From contig CAMKEM010000002.1 in assembly GCA_946411565.1 (NCBI GenBank), positions 62,001 to 126,000 of the forward strand: a DNA stretch of 64,000 nt, read 5' to 3'. The position numbers were made by a program, and so were the translations under genes. A model generated the notes under the pieces. The model worked only from the letters and a program-made list of their open reading frames with translations, ran no database searches and was not told where the DNA came from. The DNA comes from an uncultured Prevotellaceae bacterium. Lineage in GTDB: Bacteria > Bacteroidota > Bacteroidia > Bacteroidales > Bacteroidaceae. Below are positions 28,355-38,294 of this stretch, in pieces. The number at the start of each line of letters is the position of its first letter. Position 1 is the stretch's first letter.

Positions 28355-28912
28355 ATGCGCTTAATAGCTAAGACGATATTGATGGTATGTTTGCTCAGTT
28401 CCCTTATTGGCTGTGGACAAAAGCAGAAGGAGGCAGTATGCGAATATGGCGTGGTACAAGTAGATTCCGTAACATGCCGCTATCGCTGCGCTATGGGTGA
28501 GGGCATTCTTCGACTGGCAACTGTAACAGACTCCACCTACCGCATTGAACACGTCAAGAAGGATAGCGTAATAGATGCATGGCAACTTGATTATCCCGTC
28601 TATCGCTTCACCTGTGGCGATGTAACAGGCGACAGCATTCCCGAGGTGCTTGTAGGCACAATAAAAGCCACACGCTATCGTCCAGAGAAAGACAAACGAT
28701 TATTCATCTTCCATCTCCACAAAGGACAGTTCATCCGACCGCTCTGGCTCGGCTCACGAGTGGGATGTCCACTAATTGATTTCAAGGTAGAGACAGATTC
28801 TATGCCAAATCTCGTACATACCTGGGAGCGCAAAGAAAATGGAGATACGATAGAAGTGCTGTATCAATTAAAAGGATTCGGACTAAAATTTATAAAGTAC
28901 CTAAAAGTATGA
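28355..28912 (+). CDS. hypothetical lipoprotein
   Basis: MRLIAKTILMVCLLSSLIGCGQKQ lipobox. Confidence 0.75.
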   Translation: MRLIAKTILMVCLLSSLIGCGQKQKEAVCEYGVVQVDSVTCRYRCAMGEGILRLATVTDSTYRIEHVKKDSVIDAWQLDYPVYRFTCGDVTGDSIPEVLVGTIKATRYRPEKDKRLFIFHLHKGQFIRPLWLGSRVGCPLIDFKVETDSMPNLVHTWERKENGDTIEVLYQLKGFGLKFIKYLKV

Positions 28913-31329
28913 AAAAAATACTTCTCTTAGCATCATCCGTATTGCTGATGATGTCCTGCACCGAGGTGCGCAAGGGTTCGCCAGAAGAGGCTATAGAAAT
29001 GATCAACGTGGAGTTCAATCCACATTCATTCCTTGTTACTGATAGTCTTCTGCCAAAGAAGATAGACCTGAACATGGATATCAGCGACATGACCATGATG
29101 GAGCTACGACTGCTCCGTCATTATCCCTATGCCCTCAAAGGTGTGTGGTTCATGGAGGAAGATATCAATATGTTCTTCAGTAAAAAGACAGACTGGTACG
29201 AGAAACTATGCTACGACTACTTAGAGAAGCATGACTATAATGCACTCCTCGACTTCAACAAGGCTGGTATTTCCAAGGAAGAAAAAGGTTTCATCATGCG
29301 AATTGATGCTCGAATCGCCGAACTGAAGAAACTCCAGATCACAGACATGGACGGTCTGAAGCTCGCCAACCCAGCCATGACGGTGAATATGTTCCAGATA
29401 GATGATGTGAACAAACCTTTCCTCAGTCATCTGGCACACCATAATTTCTCCATCATCCCAACAAAGAACGAGCAACTCTTCAACATCTACGAGCAGAATG
29501 AGTATAACAGCATGCCGAATTACATCACAACCGATGTCTTCCTTCAGGCATACCACATGTACTTCTCCTATGTGCTGAAATCCTTGGAGAAGCATTGCTT
29601 CATACCTCGCATACAAGCCCTGAACAAAGCTATGCATAAGGAGGCTATGAAGATTGCTGAAAGCACAGCGAACGCAGAACTCAAAGATCTGGCAGAGTTC
29701 AACGCTGCATACTTCTCCGTAGCCAATGAACTGCTTACAGGCGAGTCATTGGACGTGCCTGGCTCCTACGCATCAACGGTTGAGCAGGAAATCTCTAACA
29801 TCTTTGCAGAGAAAGCTGCCATGTCACCTATGATGGGGAAGGATATCAAGTTCCAGTACGACCTATTCAAACCTCGTGGTCACTATACCCGCACAGATGA
29901 GTCTAAGCGTTATTTTAGAACCATGATGTGGCTCCAAACTGCCACTTTCTGTAGCGAGCAGAAGAAGGCGGTAAAACAGGCTACAATGATGGCATACCTG
30001 CTTAACAATATTGACCGTAAAGTGGCAAAGGAGGGACTGGGCGTTTACAAGACTCTCGACTTCCTTATGGGCGAACCTGACAACGTGGCTATTATTGACG
30101 TTGCCGACTATCTCACCTCTAAAAAGATATCATCGGTCAATAAGATAACAGATGCCACAACGCTGAAGGATGTCAACACCTTACTCTCTTCTCTCTTCAA
30201 GACACGCAATCGCATAACGTCAAAGATTGGAGAGGCTAATTGCGAGAACAAAATGAACTTCATGCCACAGAGATATACGCCTGACGGTTATGTGCTTAGT
30301 CGTATGTTCGATGAAAAGCCTAATTCAAAGGTGCCTTTCCCTCGTGGTCTTCATGTCTTCTCTGCCTTTGGCGTAGAAGCAGCCGACAGGGTAAACGAGG
30401 ACTACTATCAGGATGCCGAGAACTGGAGCGGTTATACCGACGAAATGAAAACTATGAAGGCGAAGATGACAAAGTTCGCTGATTGGGACAAGTCCATGTA
30501 TAATAAGTGGATGCAATGCCTTGTACAGCTCCAAAACACGAACAAAGACTATCCAGACTACATGAAAACTGAATCATGGAGCAGGAAGAACCTCAATACG
30601 GCACTTGCCTCATGGGCAGAGCTTAAACATGATGCCATACTCTATGCCGAGCAGCCTATATGCGCAGAGTGTGGTGGTGGTGGCGAGTTCCCAGAACCTA
30701 TTCGTATGGGATATGTAGAGCCTAACCTTGTTTTCTGGCAAAAGATGAAGGAAATGCTCGTACTCACCGACAAGCTTCTTACCGACAATGGCTTTATGAC
30801 CGAGGCACTTAGAAGCCGTACCTCTACCCTCAACGACTATATGGACTTCTGCATCAAGGTGACTAAGAAAGAACTTGCAGGCAAGATGCTCAGCGAGGAA
30901 GAATATGGCGAAATCAAGTGCATGGGAAGCTCCCTTGAATGGTTCACGCTGAGTGTTATTGAACCTGATTCTGAACTTGGTAGTTGGGATGAGGTGAAGG
31001 GTGCCGATCGTTCTGTGGCTCTTGTAGCAGACGTCTTCACACGCAACATACTTGGCTGTCAGAAATGTGGTATTCTCTCTGAGGCAACGGGTAATGCTGA
31101 CATCATCTATGTCAACGTGATTATCGATGGTAAGATATTCCTGACGAGAGGCGCAACATTCAGCTATTACGAGTTTGTCAATCCTCTCGACAAGCGCTAT
31201 ACCGACGAAGAATGGCAAGAACGACTGGAGAAAGACGATGTACCAGCACGTCCACTCTGGATGCAGCCTCTCATCCTCAACCAGAAAGTAAAGCATAATG
31301 AAGAGGTGTTCTATAGTGCAGGTTGTTAA
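28909..31329 (+). CDS. DUF3160 domain-containing lipoprotein
   Basis: Lipobox LLMMSCTE; NYITTDVFLQAYHMYFSYVLKSLE and GPRGHYTR-like DUF3160 features; ATGA overlap with the upstream gene. Confidence 0.8.
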   Translation: MKKILLLASSVLLMMSCTEVRKGSPEEAIEMINVEFNPHSFLVTDSLLPKKIDLNMDISDMTMMELRLLRHYPYALKGVWFMEEDINMFFSKKTDWYEKLCYDYLEKHDYNALLDFNKAGISKEEKGFIMRIDARIAELKKLQITDMDGLKLANPAMTVNMFQIDDVNKPFLSHLAHHNFSIIPTKNEQLFNIYEQNEYNSMPNYITTDVFLQAYHMYFSYVLKSLEKHCFIPRIQALNKAMHKEAMKIAESTANAELKDLAEFNAAYFSVANELLTGESLDVPGSYASTVEQEISNIFAEKAAMSPMMGKDIKFQYDLFKPRGHYTRTDESKRYFRTMMWLQTATFCSEQKKAVKQATMMAYLLNNIDRKVAKEGLGVYKTLDFLMGEPDNVAIIDVADYLTSKKISSVNKITDATTLKDVNTLLSSLFKTRNRITSKIGEANCENKMNFMPQRYTPDGYVLSRMFDEKPNSKVPFPRGLHVFSAFGVEAADRVNEDYYQDAENWSGYTDEMKTMKAKMTKFADWDKSMYNKWMQCLVQLQNTNKDYPDYMKTESWSRKNLNTALASWAELKHDAILYAEQPICAECGGGGEFPEPIRMGYVEPNLVFWQKMKEMLVLTDKLLTDNGFMTEALRSRTSTLNDYMDFCIKVTKKELAGKMLSEEEYGEIKCMGSSLEWFTLSVIEPDSELGSWDEVKGADRSVALVADVFTRNILGCQKCGILSEATGNADIIYVNVIIDGKIFLTRGATFSYYEFVNPLDKRYTDEEWQERLEKDDVPARPLWMQPLILNQKVKHNEEVFYSAGC

Positions 31330-32302
31330 GAAGTCTGGTGTTAGGTGTTGGGTGATAGGTGTTAGCTTTTTGGTTATTTGCCTTTTTGCAAGTTGCAATC
31401 AGCCAACAACCACCACTCAACATCCCACCAACAACCAACACCTAACACCTAACACCCAATTGACAGTATTGTTCACGGGCGATGTACTTCTCGACCGTGG
31501 CATACGTCATATAGCAGAGCATAAGGGCATAGAACATCTCTTCGAAGAGGTAACACCCATATTCCGTGAAGCTGATGCAGTAGTAGTGAATCTTGAATGC
31601 CCTCTCACTGACACCATATCACCAGTAAACAAGAAGTTTATCTTCCGTGGTGATGCTCATTGGGCAAAGGACTTAAAGAAGGCTGGTATCACACACGCTG
31701 CAATGGCAAATAATCATACCAACGATCAAGGCAGACGCGGACTTCAGGCTACCGCCTATAACCTTACATCTGCTGGCATCACCCCATTAGGCTATGGTAC
31801 TAACTTCAAGGAACAGATAACACCTGTACTGATAGAAAAAGATGGTATAAGCGTGGCTCTGTTCAATGCCACCACACTAACAATAGAGAATTGGTGCAGA
31901 CTCGATGATAAGCCGGGAATTGCCCAGCCTACCGAGAAAGAATTACTCGATAAAATCACAGATTTTCACCGTAATAATCCCAACACCCATATCGTAGTGG
32001 TGCTTCATTGGGGCATAGAATTTCAACCATACCCCAGCATCCGTCAAAGAGCTCTAGCCCATAGACTGTCCGAGGCAGGAGTAGCAGCCGTCGTCGGGCA
32101 TCATCCCCACATTCTCCAGCCGATAGACACCATAGGGAAAATGCCTGTATATTACAGTATCGGCAACTTTGTCTTCGACCAGAAGAACCCGAAGGCAAGA
32201 GAATCAATGATTGCTCGCCTTACCTTCCATAGTGACGGAACAATAAAGTCAGACTCAATATCTGTGAAGATTGAGGGCGGTAGGCCTGTTATTAGAAAGT
32301 AG
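31298..32302 (+). CDS. CapA family (poly-gamma-glutamate synthesis type) lipoprotein
   Basis: FTGDVLLDRGIR, VNLECPLTD, AMANNHTNDQGRRGL, HWGIEFQPYPSIRQR, GHHPHILQPID. Confidence 0.9.
   Translation: MKRCSIVQVVKKSGVRCWVIGVSFLVICLFASCNQPTTTTQHPTNNQHLTPNTQLTVLFTGDVLLDRGIRHIAEHKGIEHLFEEVTPIFREADAVVVNLECPLTDTISPVNKKFIFRGDAHWAKDLKKAGITHAAMANNHTNDQGRRGLQATAYNLTSAGITPLGYGTNFKEQITPVLIEKDGISVALFNATTLTIENWCRLDDKPGIAQPTEKELLDKITDFHRNNPNTHIVVVLHWGIEFQPYPSIRQRALAHRLSEAGVAAVVGHHPHILQPIDTIGKMPVYYSIGNFVFDQKNPKARESMIARLTFHSDGTIKSDSISVKIEGGRPVIRK
31337..31456. repeat. inverted array of GGTGTTA/TAACACC words overlapping the capA-like signal peptide region
   Basis: GGTGTTAGGTGTTGGGTGATAGGTGTTAG (31337-31365) / CAACACCTAACACCTAACACC (31436-31456). 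Confidence 0.75.
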
Positions 32303-32321
32303 ATGGTTTTTAATCCTATGT

Positions 32322-32487
32322 AGTCTCAAGTCTCAGTCTCAGTTCAAAAAACGGAATCATGTTTTTCTCATTTTTCTTGTTATATATTATATAACTAATT
32401 AATAATAAGATATATATAATATATAAGAAGAAATAAGAAGCAAAATGGTATGTTCAATTTTTTGAACTGAGATTTGAGACTGAGACT
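32322..32487. repeat. inverted array of AGTCTC words
   Basis: AGTCTCAAGTCTCAGTCTCAGTTCAAAAAA / TTTTTTGAACTGAGATTTGAGACTGAGACT, AT-rich loop. Confidence 0.85.
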
Positions 32488-32872
32488 GTTTGTTTTATCA
32501 GCAAGTGATGATAAAAATTCTCTTAAAAGCTGAAATACAATAAAATACGATGTTTTAGCAGTAGTGCTTCCGCTATGCCCAAACCGGGTAAGAGACAGAA
32601 ATCATCAAAATTTACCTCTATAAGGTGTCGCTTGAGACTCGTAAAATCATCATTCCGATGCATTTTTCGGCATTTTCCTCTCGTTTACAAGGCAAAAAGT
32701 AATGTATTGCAAAAACCATTTCCTCGGTCTCAAAGGCAAAATCAACCACTTTTTCGGCTCATTTGGCGTAGAAACGAACCTTTTGAACAGGATTATTGAG
32801 ACTATTTGTCGCTAATTGTGTGCTCATGATGAGATTGAGATGCAGACACTATCCCTTTGTTATGCCTTCGCT

Positions 32873-33000
32873 TCAGGTCCGTTACAAGTCCGTTTCAAAA
32901 CCGTTTCAAGTCCGTTCCTAAGAATGGGAGAAAAATGGGATTTGGTAGGGATTTGCAAGGGAACTGCATAGGACTTGCATGGGGATTAAGGAAACGGATA
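32873..33000. repeat. head-to-head 11-bp-period repeat array
   Basis: CAGGTCCGTTA/CAAGTCCGTTT/CAAAACCGTTT/CAAGTCCGTTC then AAGAATGGGAG/AAAAATGGGAT/TTGGTAGGGAT/TTGCAAGGGAA/CTGCATAGGAC/TTGCATGGGGA. Confidence 0.85.
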
Positions 33001-33003
33001 TAT

Positions 33004-33516
33004 CTATTTTCGGGAAACTATGAATGGAGAGGAGTATTTAACTGTAATAGGTATGTCTATTGGTTCGACAGATTTAAGGCACAATGGGGCTATACTGATA
33101 GAATATTTAAAACGATATTTCACTTCCTGATTCTTCTCATACAAATAATCACATACTTTCCAACTGTCACACCTTGAATCTTTTATGCCATTGAGGGTAT
33201 TCGCAGGTATCTCAGCCTTATTGCATGGTAGTATTTCTGCACTATCATCAATTGGAGATTTTTCTATTTTGTATGTTTGATAAATATCTTCAAAGAAACA
33301 ATACCAACTACAATCTTTGCACATACGTTCTAAAGAAACCATTACATACAACTGCTTGTTACTGCGATTTTTGTAATGGAAAACAATTTCATCACCGACT
33401 TTATATTCTGTATTTATTGCATTAATGATTAGGCTGTCAGTTACATTCTGTGCATAGGAAACAACATTTATACAAAAAAAGGAAAAAATGAGAATGAATC
33501 GTTTAAAATTATTCAT
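33004..33516 (-). CDS. hypothetical secreted protein (170 aa)
   Basis: Signal peptide FILIFSFFCINVVSYAQ; single clean ORF. Confidence 0.65.
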   Translation of the reverse strand: MNNFKRFILIFSFFCINVVSYAQNVTDSLIINAINTEYKVGDEIVFHYKNRSNKQLYVMVSLERMCKDCSWYCFFEDIYQTYKIEKSPIDDSAEILPCNKAEIPANTLNGIKDSRCDSWKVCDYLYEKNQEVKYRFKYSISIAPLCLKSVEPIDIPITVKYSSPFIVSRK

Positions 33517-33583
33517 AACAAGATTTCAAATCTTTATAGGTTCCAACTTCAAAGACAAGTCTAAGAGGTTGGAACCTATGTAT

Positions 33584-35833
33584 TTATTTACTTTTTGCTT
33601 TCCCTTTTTCTTCTGCAAGCACGAAGTCGAGCTGTTTCTTTTCAAGATTTGCCTTTGCAACCTTGATACGGAGTTCATCTCCAAGCTGATAGGTGTGGTG
33701 GCGACGGCGACCGATGAGACAGTAGTTCTTCTCGTCGAACTCGTAGTAGTCATCGTCAAGATCCTCGATGCGTACCATACCTTCACAATGGTTCTCGTCA
33801 ATCTCGCAATATATGCCGTAACTTGTGATACCAGAGATATGGGCATCAAACTCATATCCGATGTATTGGCTCATAAACTCCACCATCTTATACTTGATAG
33901 AGTCGCGCTCAGCATTAGCTGCTATCTGCTCCATCTCACTTGAATGTTCACAAAGTTCCTCGTACTTATCCTTATTGGCAGACTTACCTCCCTGCTCATA
34001 GCGTGTGAGAAGGCGATGAACCATTGTATCAGGATAACGACGGATAGGAGAGGTGAAGTGAGTATAGTAGTCGAATGCAAGACCGAAGTGTCCGATGTTA
34101 TGAACAGAATACTTCGCCTTCATCATAGCACGAAGGGCAACGAGCTGGATGACATTAGACTCCTTCTTGCCCTCAACAGTATCCATGAGCTGATTGAGAG
34201 AACGAGCCGTAGCACCCTTTGTGCCTGTGCTCTTCATCTTATATCCGAACTTAGCAACGAATGACTTCAAGGTCTCAAGCTTCTGAGGATCTGGATCATC
34301 GTGAACACGATAAGGTAATGTCTTGGCAACTTTGCCCTTTGCCACCTTACCCACACTCTCTGCTACAGTACGATTTGCAATAAGCATGAACTCCTCAATG
34401 AGTTTGTTGGCATCCTTTGAACGCTTGAAATAGCAGCGGATAGGCTTACCAGTCTCATCGATGTCAAAACGCATCTCCTCACGATCAAACTTCACAGCAC
34501 CATTCTTGAATCTCTGCGCACGAAGGAGCTTAGCAAGGCGATCAAGGGTAAGGAGAAGATAGGCATTCTCTCCCTTCAACTCACCTTTTGCCTCTTTTTT
34601 CTCGATTTCATCGGCATCAGCCATTGGGAGTTCTGGCAACTCAACGGCAGGATTAGGGTTGAGGTTAGCGTTAAGAATCTCCTGTACCTCCTCGTAGGCA
34701 TAACGACGATTGCTTCGTATAACAGTATGAACGATACGGTAAGACTTTATCTTTGCCTCGTTGTCAAGATTGAAGATAACTGAATATGCGAGTTTGTCCT
34801 CGTCAGGGCGCAGAGAGCAGATATAGTTACAAAGTCGTTCTGGAAGCATAGGGATGGTACGATCTACGAGATAGATACTTGTAGCACGTTCCTTTGCCTC
34901 TTTGTCGATTACAGAGCCTTCCGTTACATAGTGGCTAACATCAGCGATGTGAACGCCGACCTCCCATAGTCCATTGTCGAGACGCTGAATACTAAGGGCA
35001 TCGTCAAAGTCCTTGGCATCATGAGGGTCAATAGTACAGGTGAAGACATCGCGGAAATCCTCACGACGCGCGATTTCATCGGGCGTAATCTCTGCACTAA
35101 TCTTGTCGGCTGCATCTTCCACAGCCTTTGGATATTTGTATGGAAGACCATATTGAGCAAGGATAGTATTCATCTCAGCATCGTTGTTGCCTTGCTGTCC
35201 GAGGACATCGACAACACCTGCCACGATGCTTCTGTGCTCAGCATCTGGCCATTCTATCACCTTTACAACGGCTCTATCACCATCCTTGGCATCCTTCAAC
35301 TTACGTTTTGGGATGAAGATGCTGACCGTCATTGGATCAGTTGGAACGAGATAGGTAAGTTCACGGTCAGCCTTGATTACGCCGACAAACTGATCCTTTG
35401 CTCTCTTGATAATCTCGATAACCTGTGCCTCACGGATATGCTTTGCACGTCGTGCCATCATCGAAACCTTGACACGATCGCCGTTCAAAGCCCACATAGA
35501 GTTACGCTCAGCCACGAAGATAGGCTTGTCAGAGCCGTCAGGCAAGAAAGAACACTTACCGTTAAACTTGGTGATGAACGTGCCTTCAAGTACAGAACCG
35601 CTCTCGTTGAGCTTGTATGAGTTCTCACTCGCACGAGACAGAAAGTCGTCCCATGTCATTTCTTCAAGCACGTCAATAGCAAGCATCTTCAACGGGTGAG
35701 TGTCGAGATGGCATTTGTGGAATATCTCTTTGAATGAATATGCCTTACTTGGATTCTCGCGGAAGAATTCCTCCAGCAGAGCACCCATTTGTTTCTTGTT
35801 TAGCCTTTTACCGGCTTTCTTTCCTTTGCCCAT
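33584..35833 (-). CDS. rnr: ribonuclease R
   Basis: FTCTIDPHDAKDFDDALSI RNB motif; C-terminal S1 domain; start placed at MGKGKKAGKRLNKKQ. Confidence 0.92.
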   Translation of the reverse strand: MGKGKKAGKRLNKKQMGALLEEFFRENPSKAYSFKEIFHKCHLDTHPLKMLAIDVLEEMTWDDFLSRASENSYKLNESGSVLEGTFITKFNGKCSFLPDGSDKPIFVAERNSMWALNGDRVKVSMMARRAKHIREAQVIEIIKRAKDQFVGVIKADRELTYLVPTDPMTVSIFIPKRKLKDAKDGDRAVVKVIEWPDAEHRSIVAGVVDVLGQQGNNDAEMNTILAQYGLPYKYPKAVEDAADKISAEITPDEIARREDFRDVFTCTIDPHDAKDFDDALSIQRLDNGLWEVGVHIADVSHYVTEGSVIDKEAKERATSIYLVDRTIPMLPERLCNYICSLRPDEDKLAYSVIFNLDNEAKIKSYRIVHTVIRSNRRYAYEEVQEILNANLNPNPAVELPELPMADADEIEKKEAKGELKGENAYLLLTLDRLAKLLRAQRFKNGAVKFDREEMRFDIDETGKPIRCYFKRSKDANKLIEEFMLIANRTVAESVGKVAKGKVAKTLPYRVHDDPDPQKLETLKSFVAKFGYKMKSTGTKGATARSLNQLMDTVEGKKESNVIQLVALRAMMKAKYSVHNIGHFGLAFDYYTHFTSPIRRYPDTMVHRLLTRYEQGGKSANKDKYEELCEHSSEMEQIAANAERDSIKYKMVEFMSQYIGYEFDAHISGITSYGIYCEIDENHCEGMVRIEDLDDDYYEFDEKNYCLIGRRRHHTYQLGDELRIKVAKANLEKKQLDFVLAEEKGKAKSK

Positions 35834-35848
35834 ATTATTCTTTTGTTT

Positions 35849-35979
35849 AGGAGTACAAGGAGTAGCAAGGAGTGAAAGGAGTACAAGACGATAGTAAAAA
35901 TCGACCATAGCCCATAGCAATAAAGACATTTGTCTTGTACTATTTGCACTCCTTGTACTCCTTCGTACTACTTATACTT
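35849..35979. repeat. inverted array of GGAGTACAA words in the rnr leader
   Basis: AGGAGTACAAGGAGTAGCAAGGAGTGAAAGGAGTACAAGACGA / TGTCTTGTACTATTTGCACTCCTTGTACTCCTTCGTACTACTT. Confidence 0.85.
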
Positions 35980-36107
35980 AGTTAATTATTCTGCAAACAT
36001 ACGAAATAAAATCGAGAATAGGCAATTTTTGAACGTTAATTTTTTATTAATTTGCCAATAGTGCGAATTTTGTGCTATTTTAATTGTAAAATGACAAAGA
36101 AAAATAT

Positions 36108-36191
36108 TAACTTTGTGCTCGAAAATAAAAAACGTGCATTAAACTTATAGTTGGCACATGCTATTTTCATCACGGAAAAAATTATAACATT
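36108..36191 (+). promoter_or_regulatory. promoter plus shared structured leader, copy A
   Basis: TAACTTTG (36108-36115); GAAAAT (36121-36126)/ATTTTC (36163-36168); GTGC (36134-36137)/GCAC (36154-36157). Confidence 0.55.
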
Positions 36192-37187
36192 ATGAAGATT
36201 CTAATCACAGGAGCATCGGGCTTCATTGGCAGTTTTATAGTAGAGGAGGCTTTGAGTCGCGGACTTGAGGTATGGGCTGCTGTACGTAAGAGTACCAACA
36301 GGAAATACCTGAAGGATGAGCGTATCAATTTCCTTGACCTTAACCTTGGGGATGTTGAGCAGTTGAAGACTGCCCTTGCTGATCATGCCTTCGACTATGT
36401 GGTACATGCAGCTGGTGCTACCAAGTGCATCAAGGCTGAGGATTTCTTCAAGGTGAACACCGAAGGTACTAAGAACTTCGTGAATGCTTTGAAGGCAACT
36501 AATCAGCCGATAAAAAGGTTCGTCTATCTGTCATCGCTGAGTGTCTTTGGTGCTATTCGTGAAAAGACGCCTCACACAGAGATTCTCGATACTGATACTC
36601 CACAACCTAATACGGCATACGGAAAGAGTAAGTATGAAGCAGAGAAATGGCTCTTTCAGCAGAAGGATCTTCCTCTGGTGATACTTCGTCCGACAGGTGT
36701 GTATGGTCCTCGCGAGACCGACTATTTCCTTATGGCAAAGAGCATCAAGGGACATAGTGATTTTGCCGTAGGATATGACCGTCAGGATATCACTTTCATC
36801 TATGTAAAGGATTTAGTACAGGCTGTGTTCAAGTCTATGGAACACGATGAATGCGTGGGAAAAGCGTATTTCCTGAGCGACGGTGATGTGTATGAATCAG
36901 TTACTTTCTCTGACCTTATCCAGAAGGAACTGGGCATAAAGTTCCTTATCCGCATAAAGGCTCCTATATGGGTGCTGAGGATAGTAACGGCCATAGGTGA
37001 CCGTTGTATGAAAATGACAGGAAAGATGAGTGCGCTGAATAATGACAAGTTCAATATTCTGAAACAGCGTAACTGGATGTGCGATATCACTCCTGCAAAG
37101 CGTGATTTGGACTTTAAGCCAGAGTATAATCTTGAGCGTGGTGTGAAAGAGGCTATCGCATGGTATAAGGCTAACGGTTGGTTGTAA
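36192..37187 (+). CDS. NAD-dependent epimerase/dehydratase family protein
   Basis: ILITGASGFIGSFIVEEAL Rossmann motif; YGKSKYEAEKW. Confidence 0.9.
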   Translation: MKILITGASGFIGSFIVEEALSRGLEVWAAVRKSTNRKYLKDERINFLDLNLGDVEQLKTALADHAFDYVVHAAGATKCIKAEDFFKVNTEGTKNFVNALKATNQPIKRFVYLSSLSVFGAIREKTPHTEILDTDTPQPNTAYGKSKYEAEKWLFQQKDLPLVILRPTGVYGPRETDYFLMAKSIKGHSDFAVGYDRQDITFIYVKDLVQAVFKSMEHDECVGKAYFLSDGDVYESVTFSDLIQKELGIKFLIRIKAPIWVLRIVTAIGDRCMKMTGKMSALNNDKFNILKQRNWMCDITPAKRDLDFKPEYNLERGVKEAIAWYKANGWL

Positions 37188-38168
37188 ATGGGTAAGAATA
37201 ATTTTAAATTGTCAGATTTGTTTCTGAAAAGTGGTGAGAAGAAACCGATGAAATGGCTGTTTCCTGTGGAAATAGGCATGGTTATCTATGCAATCTTCAC
37301 CTTGTTCGTCATCTTCTTCACTTCCACTTCGCTGCATAATCCAGAGGCTTTGATCTGGTGGCGCGTTAGGGTTGTCTTACTTACCGTAGCTTTATGGCTT
37401 GTTTATAGGGTATGGCCTTGTAGGGCTATGGCTTTAGCCCGTATAGTCTTACTTTTGGTTACGTTGAGCTGGTGGTATCCTGATACCTATCTGTTGAATT
37501 GTCATTTCGAGAACCTTGACCACATTTTTGCCAACTGGGATCAGAAGTTGTTCGGATTTCAGCCCGCACTTCTTTGGAGCAAGGCATATCCAAGTCATAT
37601 AGTATCAGAACTTATGGCAATGGGCTATTCGCTCTATTTCCTTATGTTCGTTTCACTTACATTCTATGTGTTCTTCAAGCGATATGAGGACTTCCAGAAG
37701 GTGTCATTCATTCTGATCACATCGTTCTTCGTATATTACGTGGTGTTTGTGCTTTTCCCTGTTGCTGGTCCTCAGTACTACTACCTCGCAGTTGGCGTTG
37801 ATGAAATAGCAAAAGGACATTTCCCAGAAGTAGGCACATACTTTGCCAATCATACAGAATGCCTTCCTATCCCTGGTTGGGAGGATGGTTTATTCCGTAA
37901 CCTTGTGCAGAAAGCCCACGAAACAGGCGAACGACCAACGGCAGCTTTCCCAAGTTCTCACGTTGGCGTTTCTACCTTGACGATGATAATTGCCCTTTGG
38001 CTAAAGGAATGGAAGTTCGTGCTTATCTGGGCTGTGCCTTGGATTTTCCTTTGCATGGGTACGGTATATCTCCTACCCCACTATGCAGTCGATGCAATCG
38101 CAGGTTTCTTCTCTGCAATCGCTGTGTTCTTCTTGCTGAAGTTTGTATGGGATAAAACGCAAGCTTAA
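37188..38168 (+). CDS. PAP2 superfamily membrane protein (inositolphosphotransferase-like)
   Basis: AAFPSSHVGVSTL and PHYAVDAIAGF PAP2 motifs; ATG directly after the stop of the epimerase gene. Confidence 0.85.
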   Translation: MGKNNFKLSDLFLKSGEKKPMKWLFPVEIGMVIYAIFTLFVIFFTSTSLHNPEALIWWRVRVVLLTVALWLVYRVWPCRAMALARIVLLLVTLSWWYPDTYLLNCHFENLDHIFANWDQKLFGFQPALLWSKAYPSHIVSELMAMGYSLYFLMFVSLTFYVFFKRYEDFQKVSFILITSFFVYYVVFVLFPVAGPQYYYLAVGVDEIAKGHFPEVGTYFANHTECLPIPGWEDGLFRNLVQKAHETGERPTAAFPSSHVGVSTLTMIIALWLKEWKFVLIWAVPWIFLCMGTVYLLPHYAVDAIAGFFSAIAVFFLLKFVWDKTQA

Positions 38169-38289
38169 AGTTAAGAGTGAAAAGTGAAGAGTGAAGAATT
38201 TAAGTTAGCAGTTATTGCAAAAGACAACATACTGTCCAAAACGGCAATACATACTTAAATTCTTCACTCTTCACTTTTCACTCTTAACT
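38169..38289. repeat. perfect 37-bp inverted repeat of AGTGAA words between convergent genes
   Basis: AGTTAAGAGTGAAAAGTGAAGAGTGAAGAATTTAAGT (38169-38205) / ACTTAAATTCTTCACTCTTCACTTTTCACTCTTAACT (38253-38289). Confidence 0.95.
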
Positions 38290-38294
38290 CTCAA

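Noticed and set aside
31298-31330. Overlap of the DUF3160 and CapA-like ORFs as a sequencing error
   Set aside because: Both reading frames are well supported (complete C-terminus and complete lipoprotein signal), so a short operonic overlap is sufficient.
32575-32799. 74-aa ORF MPKPGKRQKSSKFTSIRC
   Set aside because: No promoter or homology signal recognised; lies in a repeat-rich non-coding stretch.
32857-33177. 106-aa + strand ORF
   Set aside because: First half is a translation of the 11-bp repeat array and the rest is antisense to the secreted protein gene at 33004-33516.
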